From: Rhizophagus clarus
Taxonomy: Eukaryota; Glomeromycota; Glomeromycetes; Glomerales; Glomeraceae
Direction of reading: 5' to 3'
Assembly (NCBI GenBank): GCA_015698045.1
Contig: BLAL01000060.1
Coordinates: forward strand, 994,501-1,058,500
Length of the DNA: 64,000 nt
Shown: one piece after another, positions 56,207 through 64,000 of the stretch
Layout: each line of letters starts with the position of its first letter
Position numbering within the stretch: the stretch's first letter is position 1
Made by a program: the position numbers and the translations under genes
The notes under the pieces: model-generated
What the model was told of the DNA's origin: nothing
Seen by the model: the letters and a program-made list of their open reading frames with translations, nothing else
Databases searched by the model: none

Positions 56207-56578
56207 TTTATTAGATAGATTCTGATTTTCTTTTTTAAATAAATATAAATTTAGTCTAATTTACATATATTTTTATTTTTATTTTTATTAAAACAATCAT
56301 TTATAATTGTGAACAAGATAAAATTGATACATTAAAAATGTAGATTATGAATCCTGATCAAACATAAAAAGTATTAAACTAAAAGGTTATCATGGTTCCC
56401 TTAGACAAAAACTGAAGTAAGCACCTTAGTCCTGCAAGGTAACTAATTTACTAGCACCAATCTTTTACCAAATAGAAGGTATTAAGTAAGTTGTATAATT
56501 ACACATAATTTGCATAATCAGTAAATCAACTTACAAAGTATCAAAAAAAAAAAAAAGATAAAAATAAGACATAAATAA

Positions 56579-56965
56579 CTAAAATTTGGAAATTAAAGTT
56601 AATAATAATTTGACAACATCCATATTGGCATCAGATTTATTATTTAAGAATTTCTTTTTCTTGTTATCTTTCAACTTTTTTGAAGTCTTTATTGATTTCT
56701 TAACAGATTTAAAGTTAGTTAAAGAAGTTTTAGTCTTAAAGAAACAAGAATTCTTGTTCTTCTTTGAAGATTTAGAATTAGACTTTTTGGATTTATTATT
56801 TTTTGAAGAAGAAAGAAGAGCTGTACACCAAAACAGATAGTAGTTAACTTCATTATAATTGAAATTAAAAGTTGTATTTCTACAAAATTCTATATCATCA
56901 TATTTTTCAAAAAAAACTCTAATCAAGTTTTTTCTATTTGTTGTAAAATGCTTTACAGCTTTTAT
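56579..56965 (-). pseudogene. LINE ORF1-like C-terminal relic (right arm)
   Basis: On the minus strand the frame reads NLIRVFFEKYDDIEFCRN, FNYNEVNYYLFWCTALLSS, a Lys/Ser-rich stretch and a C-terminal MDVVKLLLTLISKF-stop. It is the uninterrupted counterpart of the split relic in the left arm, and matches the arrangement at the end of the 43,651-45,342 protein. It has no ATG and is truncated upstream, so non-functional. Confidence 0.62.
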
Positions 56966-57017
56966 CAGATAGTTATTAAAAATATGTAAAAATTTATTAT
57001 ATTTCTAAAGTTAATAA

Positions 57018-58390
57018 CAGTCAGCAGTCATGTCAGATCACTTGTTGATCATTAATTAAAATAATTTTGTGTAACCATAATTGAATATTTCATTATGTAG
57101 CTAAAAAAGAATTTTTTTAATACAACGCTTATACAAATTAAGTAAATTAATAGTTCGTCATGTGTATTATAAATTTTTATCATCATTTCCTCTTTAGTAA
57201 TATTTTTTTTTTGCATTTACAAGAAAGTTTGTCTCAAAAATGAAGTTTTCCTTCAGATATAACTTAAAAGTAGATGTAAAATACAATTTAAATAACAAAA
57301 ATATATGTAATTTTATGAGAAGAAAAAGATTTACTAAGTTAAAAAAGGCAGTTATTTAGGTAATTTTGTGTAAACCGCAAAAAGTCAAAAAAAAAATTTT
57401 TGATTTCAATAAAACTTTTAGTAAAAGCTTTTTTTAACTTGTAATTGTCTCATTTCTAGCTATAATTTGGTAAAATAAACAACTTTTGTTAAGCTTAGAA
57501 GGATGATTATTATTTCAGATTTTTTGTTATTTGTAAATTTTGTTAAAATTTTTTAATTAAAACATTAATAAAAAATCTTTTTATCTATTAAAACAATACT
57601 ATTGGGTCTATTTGGGTGTTATAAGTGGATTTTTGGTCGAAAAACTAGTTAAATTTGTTTATTTAAATTAAACCTTTAATGCTTAAACCCTAGCATTATA
57701 ATAATCATGTAAATTTCTACAACTTATTAGAAAAAAACTTTAAAATTTTTAAATTTTAATTCATTAAACATGAAAATAAAACATAAATTATTTATTTATA
57801 GAAAAAATTCTTATTAGCTATTAGGTCTATTTGCTTTGTTAATTATAAATAAAGATAATATATTATAGATAAGTAAAATGTTTTTTTTATGCTTAAAGTA
57901 GCGTTAAAATAAAAGATATTTATATAATATTTAAAAAAAATAAGCAAAAGAAAGAAGTTAAAAATATTTTCTTAATATTTTATTAGTTTGCTATATTAAA
58001 ATAACCATATAATTGACTATCTTCTTTGGCCAGATGCAACCAAATAAAGTGAAATTTTTGACTTTTAAAAAGTTTAAAAATATTTTTTAAGTCATGTTTA
58101 CTATTGTTAGAAAAAGTGTTACATTGCATAAATATGATATTACTTTTGACCTGAAAATTTCAATTTTAACGTAATTTAGGCTGGCATTACAAATTTGGCC
58201 AGAATTAAGAAAAATTTGGCCAGAATTATGAATTATTGATTGGCAAATTTAACCAGATTGAGTAAATTTTGGCCAACTTTAATTATATACGTGTACTATA
58301 TATTTAAAGAGGATACTGTACTACAAACTTTTTTTTGCAAATTTTATTGAAAAAAATCTCTCTTTTTTTTCATGACATGACCAGCGACTG
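57018..58390. mobile_element. Non-autonomous DNA transposon, copy 2 (inserted in right arm)
   Basis: The left arm gives the empty site (TTACTAATAACAAAAC on the matching strand near 23,290). The right arm has this 1,373-bp insertion there. The ends are imperfect inverted repeats: CAGTCAGCAGTCATGTCA and, from the other side, CAGTCGCTGGTCATGTCA (14 of 18). TAATAA borders both sides, with a small deletion at the left. Internal sequence matches 5,221-6,648 in opposite orientation. No coding capacity. The border duplicate of about 6-8 bases would suit a hAT-like element. Confidence 0.78.
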
Positions 58391-59639
58391 CTAATAACAA
58401 AACTTTTAAGATAAGTTATTAATATACAAATAAAACTGTTTACATTTTCTCTTTATTGTAAGTATCAGTTTTCAGAGAATCATCATACCTCTTAATTATC
58501 TAAAGAGTATTGCCAAATACTTTTCTTGAAGAAAGTGAGTATAAAGGTTAAAAGATATATTTTGATACAAAATGTTTGGTATTTCCTTTACTTTTTAATT
58601 ATTATTGAAATTAAATCTTCCTATATTATTTACAGTTTTATTACAATAATTTTAATTCAATTTTTTAAATTTTAATATTATATTTTTATTACTTGAATTA
58701 AATCTAATAAAAAAGAGTAATTTTAATATTCATTTTAAGTAAAAAATCATCTTATTATATGATATCATACTTTAGATAATTTCATTTAATTTAATAAAAA
58801 AAATATATAATAAAATGCATAAACAGTATATTTGATAAAGTTTCTTTTTTAATTATGATATTTAATAAAGTTTGTTATTTGCATAAATTATATTAAAATA
58901 AAAAAAATTAAATTTTCTTTTTTTAATTGTCCACTTATCAATCTATATAAAAAATTAGATTTCTTTATCTCTTCAATTAATTATTTACTGATCTATACAA
59001 TTTTTCTACTTCACTTTAATTGTAAAATTCATACTATTATAACAGTAATTAAAATTACTATTAATATAAAAAATATAGTGTATTAATAATAATCAAATAC
59101 AAAACAAATAATATCTTTATATTGATTTTTTTTTTTTAATATTGACTTGAACATTTTTTTTAATAACCAGGTTTTTTACATATTAAGCATTTACATTAAT
59201 TTTTTATTATCTGATCACTAGACTTATTTATATTTTCTTGTATAAAAAGCCTTTTTTTTAATAATTTTATAGCGCTTTTTAATATTTTTTAAAAGAAATT
59301 CCATATATTTTAATGATGTTTAGCTGAATAAAAATCCCAAAAAATACATATATAACTCAGATTCAACCCCAAAGATTTTAATATTATAAGAGATTGCATT
59401 AATTAAACCTGGTTCAGAATCACTTTAAAATGATTTTAAAGTAATATTACCAATTACTTTAGAGATTTTAAAATCCAAATATATATAAATGCCATTTCAT
59501 TATCTACTAATATATTTGCTATATTTTAAAATTTTCTGTGATTATCTTTTACTATAAATATCTTAAATATATGTTATATTTATTTATTTTACAAGTATTA
59601 TTTAATATTACATCATGAAAACACTGATATAAATCTTGC

Positions 59640-60220
59640 TAAAAAGGAGTTAAAAAGGAGATATTCATTACCAGAATAGTAAATAAATACCTTTCAACTT
59701 GAATTATTAATAAGTTTTTCAAAAAGGTTGTTAAGCAATGATCAGTATCAGTATTTTTATTTTTACAATCTTTACATAATTTATAAATAAAATTATAGAT
59801 ATCTTGTTTATGAAATATATAATCTGAATATTTTTTTTTAAAAAAATCTCTGACTACACAATAGAAGTAACTTTGCAATCTGCAAAGAATATCAAATCTT
59901 GAATCATATTTTTATCAATATCTAGCACTAAAATAAGCTATTTGTATAGGATTTAACTTATGATTGTATATATCTACTAATGTTGTACAGTACAGTGTTG
60001 CTGTTTTTGGTCATTTAAAACTGACATGCCTGTTTTATTAGCATTTCATAACTAATATACTATCTGATCAATTTTCTTATGAAATTCATAATCACCACTT
60101 AAAGAATAATGATACAATTTACGCCAGACAATAGAATGATTTTTAGGATCTTTATCATTATAAAAAATTTGATAGCCAAAACCTTTAGAGTCTCGTTTCG
60201 TTTTTCTACAAGCATACGTT
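59640..60220 (-). pseudogene. Mirror copy of the FAR1/MULE-like fragment
   Basis: Minus-strand counterpart of 21,333-21,900, with GFGYQIFYNDKDPKNHS and SGDYEFHKKID followed by stops, then FKKKYSDYIFHKQDIYNF and YKLCKDCKNKNTDTDHC. The last piece is slightly longer and more open than in the left arm. Tentative family. Confidence 0.35.
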
Positions 60221-63200
60221 TATCATATATGATACTGTATATAGCGATCGAATTTTCCAACAATCATAAAAAAGCTTAGGGTACTATTTCTTGATCAATT
60301 AAATTAGTTCAGTGATGCTTTATCACTTTCGATTTCATTCACTAAGATTACGTTTCTTTCTTTGTAATCTCATCATTCATTGTATTTGAAGCTACACTTC
60401 GCACCCTCGAGTGATTTCTTCCAAAAAATCTGATCTCATTATAAATAAATCTCAAATCCAAAGCCTTTAAATCCAAACTTCAATTGTGGTCTGTGGACGA
60501 TTTGGAACGAGCAATTATTGCCCTTTAATTGATAAACTTATAGGATTGTCAGAAACTATATCAAATACTTAAGTTAAAAATCAAACCAATTAGGATTGTA
60601 TATTAAATCAAGAACGGCCACATTAGTAGATTGTACATTCAAATGCTAGAATTCTAGTAATGTTTTGAAATCTGTTATTAAAGGCATCTTTGATCATGAA
60701 GCAAAATTACTTCCATGATTCTGGATACCTTATAAAAAGGTAAATAAGGGATCTTTCAAATATTTGGTCGTATTTCTTCAATTTAAACATTAAATTAAAT
60801 TTGATATATCATCATCTTAACGATCTATCATCTCTAAACGTTGGCGATTGATCATTGAATCAATATTGTGCCAAATGTTAAGAAAAGAACACCAGTCACA
60901 GCACTTCTCGTTGCCTTCTCAGCATGTTCAGGATCCTGAACACATACTACTGAACCCAATTTGTTTAAAGATTGGGTATTCAAATCAAATTTCGTGCATT
61001 GAAGTCGTTTTTAAAAGTATTTGTTGCTGTAGTTGAAATTCAACAATAACACTGTGATTCAAATGATAGATGGCTTCGAAGTAATTCTTATAATAAATTT
61101 AAAACGCAATTTATAAATTAGAGCGCTTATTATCAAAAGAGTAAGCTTAAATAAACCATAAATAACATGATAGATATATTGAAATCTCTTGCACCGATAA
61201 ATGATGACTTTAAATTAATTAATTGAAAAATTTAACTTACTTGTAAATACATAACAGTGCTTCAAATTATAAAATATATTTCTTTAGACCATTTTACGTT
61301 CCAACATTTTCTCTATTTAGTCATTCTTCCAATTAAAATAGTAGAATCATAATAAAATTTGCGATTAAGTATAGAATTAATTGTGTAAAAGTCTATTTTT
61401 ATATACCTGAATGACAGATCAGACAAACAAATTGTCCCACTTTAGCGTGGATTCTGACTTAAAGGCGTTCGGCTATTACTTAAATCAAGAGAGAGGGCAT
61501 AAACCTGAGCGTTATCACGTAACTATATGAACACATTAAAATCAGATGATGAATGAATTCGAGATCAAAAATAAATTGGCATGGTCTAAATGAAACCTTT
61601 CCAATTACGTTTAGAAAAGTTAAGAAAAATCACCCTCCTAGAAAAATAAACTCAACCAAAAGTTTCTGTCAAACAAAGAATGAAATTGACCTGATAATGT
61701 AGAGAGAGGATGGTTCTTAACAATAATTATAATCAACATATATAATGTATATACAGTATATATATATATGTGACCTAAAAAAAAATCCACGCGCTGAGTC
61801 AAAGATATTCAATGCTTCAATGATCGAAAAGATGAAGAAAGCATATTACTAAACATTTTATTTTGTTATTTATTAGTCTACCACGAATGTTCATGTAAAG
61901 ATCATTTATATTTATGTTTTAAATTAAAAATTAAAAAATAAATACAATTGAATTTTAGGTTAAAAAATCGATAAATTCATCCAAACTCAGAATTTTTGAG
62001 GAGGTATCCCTTCTCCACCATGCTTAGAAAACTATTATTCCTATTGCGTTTTGAAAATTGTTAAGAACACAAAAGAAATCTTCTCCCCTCTGAAAATAAA
62101 TTCCGTAATTATTGTTACCAAACTACATTATAAGAAATCGTAAAAAAGAATTCTTTCTTGTTTTCATAATACGATCTAGGGTAAATAAATCTCTCGCTGT
62201 TACGCTAACCTTTCTTAATAAAAGAATAATCCAAAATTATATAATTAAAATTATAATTAAATGTATTAATCATAAACATTATAAATTAAAAGTTCCATAA
62301 CGAAAATTATAATAATTTTAGGAAAAATTTACATTTCCATCTGCAAACCCAAACAACTTGACTCTTTGATGACATATCGTAAAGTAAATCTAATCAAACT
62401 GAACAGGATTCTCCCTCCGTGATGTCTTATCCCAAAAGATTTAGACTCTTAATTAACGCGTGGCATTTGGATACCGAAAATAACATGATAAAAAAACTAA
62501 TTTAGAAAAATTGTTAAAGAAGACCTCTTCTACCATTTTAAAAAATTATTAAACCTTTCCAATACGTTTAGAAAAGTTGTTAAGAATGTCAAGAGAAAAC
62601 CTGAACTAATCTTATATTCCAGCCCTCCATACCTATTTCTTTGACTCTATCTCTTATTAAATTCAGAACTGACCATCATCTCCTCCCTATTCACATTCGT
62701 AACGTTTCGGCGGACCGCTTGACTCTTCTCTGTCCTTTTTTTCAAAATTGACTATTTTTCTGGGTAATATTTAAACTTCTGAATGAATGAATATAATTTC
62801 CAAGAGTTCACTTTTTCTGAATTTTACGGTTCAAGTTGTTCAGATATTCAGGTTGTTTGAGTTTGAGAATGCAGAAAACTTGATAATCACCTTTAAAATA
62901 GAAAAGTGATTTGATCTGTTATTATGTAAGCCGATATAATATTATCGTACATGCTTCACATTGAAATGACCGAATCAATTAATCTATCAATGAAAAAAAG
63001 ATTCATGTTGAATTTTAGTACTGATCGATGTCACATTCTTCTACAAATAAATGAATGCAATAGAAGAAATGCTTACCATTGTCATCGGTTATTAGATTGA
63101 TTAATTAACGGGATGTTGCTATTATTATTACCAGGAATCAAAATTTTACCACAACTATACGATTGGCCGTAGTCCTCAGAAGAAAAGCATCATTATTACT

Positions 63201-64000
63201 TTACTATGAAGTCTTTTAGTCATCCAAGAGTTCAAACTTAAGACCTCTCGATATGAAGTCTTTTTGACCCTCCATAAATTCAGATCTAGAACTAATATTG
63301 TAGGTGATATGAGTCATTGGTCCTCCGTAAATTTTTTTTACCTCGTATAAACGAAGTCTTTGGATCTTCTGTAACCTCACCTTACTATGCAGTTTTTTTC
63401 CTTTCAGTTCTCGATACCGATCGTTTATTTTTAAGGCTTTTGAACCTTGGGATTCATTTGGATGATTTCAGAAGTCAAATATGTACAGACATCCAAAAAA
63501 GTCCTATACATGAAGCCAAGGAAGACTACTAGTTTTATTAATCATTTATTTATTAAAAATAAATAAAATAAATATAATAGTATCAGTAAAACAAACTAAT
63601 TATCCATTTAGTTTCAAAATTAAATAATTACCCGGACCTTTCAAATACATAGCTGTATTTCTTGATTTAAACATTAATTTAAACTTGATGTATGCTACAT
63701 CATCATCATCTTAACGATCTATCGACTTTAAACGTTGGCGATTGATTATTGAATCGATATTGTGCCGAATGTTAAGAAATAACACCAGCCACAACCTTCT
63801 CAGGATCCTGAAAACGCAATATTCAAATTAATTTCGTGCATCGAAGTCGTTTTTAAAAGTATTAGAGCGTTTTACTTCTATAAATAACACAAAATTTAAC
63901 TTACTTGTAAGTGCATTACAGTTACTTCAAACTATAAAATATATCTCCCTAAACCACTTTACGTTTAAACATTTCATTATTTAGTCATACTCTTCCAACT

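Larger units (their letters stand above)
56207..64000 (-). repeat. Right arm of long inverted repeat (cut by window end)
   Basis: Reverse complement of 17,631-26,092. The last bases of the window (…CATACTCTTCCAACT) still match the left arm at 17,631, so the arm continues outside. It lacks the 2.03 kb block of the left arm and has a 1.37 kb transposon of its own (57,018-58,390), plus about 75 extra bases near 60,625-60,700. Confidence 0.9.

Noticed and set aside
17631..64000. Inverted repeat as a pure assembly artefact
   Set aside because: Each arm has its own insertion with defined ends and substitutions differ between arms; an artefactual mirror would be identical. Still needs spanning reads.

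Overview
The window looks like a repeat-rich nuclear contig of an early-diverging fungus, most likely an arbuscular mycorrhizal fungus of the Rhizophagus/Glomus type. This is inferred from extreme A+T content, short GT-AG introns of roughly 65-160 bp, poly(A)-tailed LINE fragments, and pogo-, hAT- and Plavaka/CACTA-like transposons with almost no housekeeping genes. No rRNA, tRNA or CRISPR was recognised and there is no bacterial operon organisation.

Layout. 1-5,220: degenerate and low-complexity DNA with one exon-like relic. 5,221-6,648: a non-autonomous DNA transposon. 7,573-9,376: a complete pogo-like element with an uninterrupted transposase. 9,644-10,890: a 5'-truncated LINE with poly(A) tail. 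10,900-14,560: AT-rich DNA containing a cluster of terminator-like hairpins (13.16-14.07 kb). 14.56-17.63 kb: degenerate kilobase-scale tandem duplications. 17,631-26,092 and 56,207-64,000 are the two arms of a long inverted repeat around a 30.1 kb centre. The right arm runs off the window end. Each arm carries insertions the other lacks, so it is not a simple assembly mirror.

Centre of the inverted repeat. A spliced 255-aa gene (26,077-27,121, minus) ends at the left boundary. A 4.75 kb hAT element (27,707-32,454) has perfect 19-bp TIRs and an 8-bp target duplication. It encodes a transposase with one nonsense codon and a second spliced gene for a 149-aa Myb/SANT-like protein. A Plavaka-like transposase gene follows (four exons, 32,968-35,847, three nonsense codons), then a 41-bp minisatellite and a decayed second copy of the Myb/SANT-like gene. 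A six-exon gene (38,585-39,596) is interrupted in its acidic tail by a 3.4 kb element (39,583-42,952) with CAGATCTGCG ends, filled with about 18 tandem units that look both like hairpin cassettes and like micro-exon/intron cassettes. A LINE ORF1 with poly(A) tail (43,651-45,667) follows, then several minisatellites and about 9 kb of relic DNA.

How the parts relate. Nearly everything recognisable is mobile DNA. The most interesting link is the pairing of a Myb/SANT-like gene, with a conserved upstream module seen three times, with two unrelated transposase types. LINE ORF1-related sequence occurs both at 44 kb and in the inverted-repeat arms. Exon models come from reading splice sites and frame closure by eye; family names come from motif recognition and were not searched.
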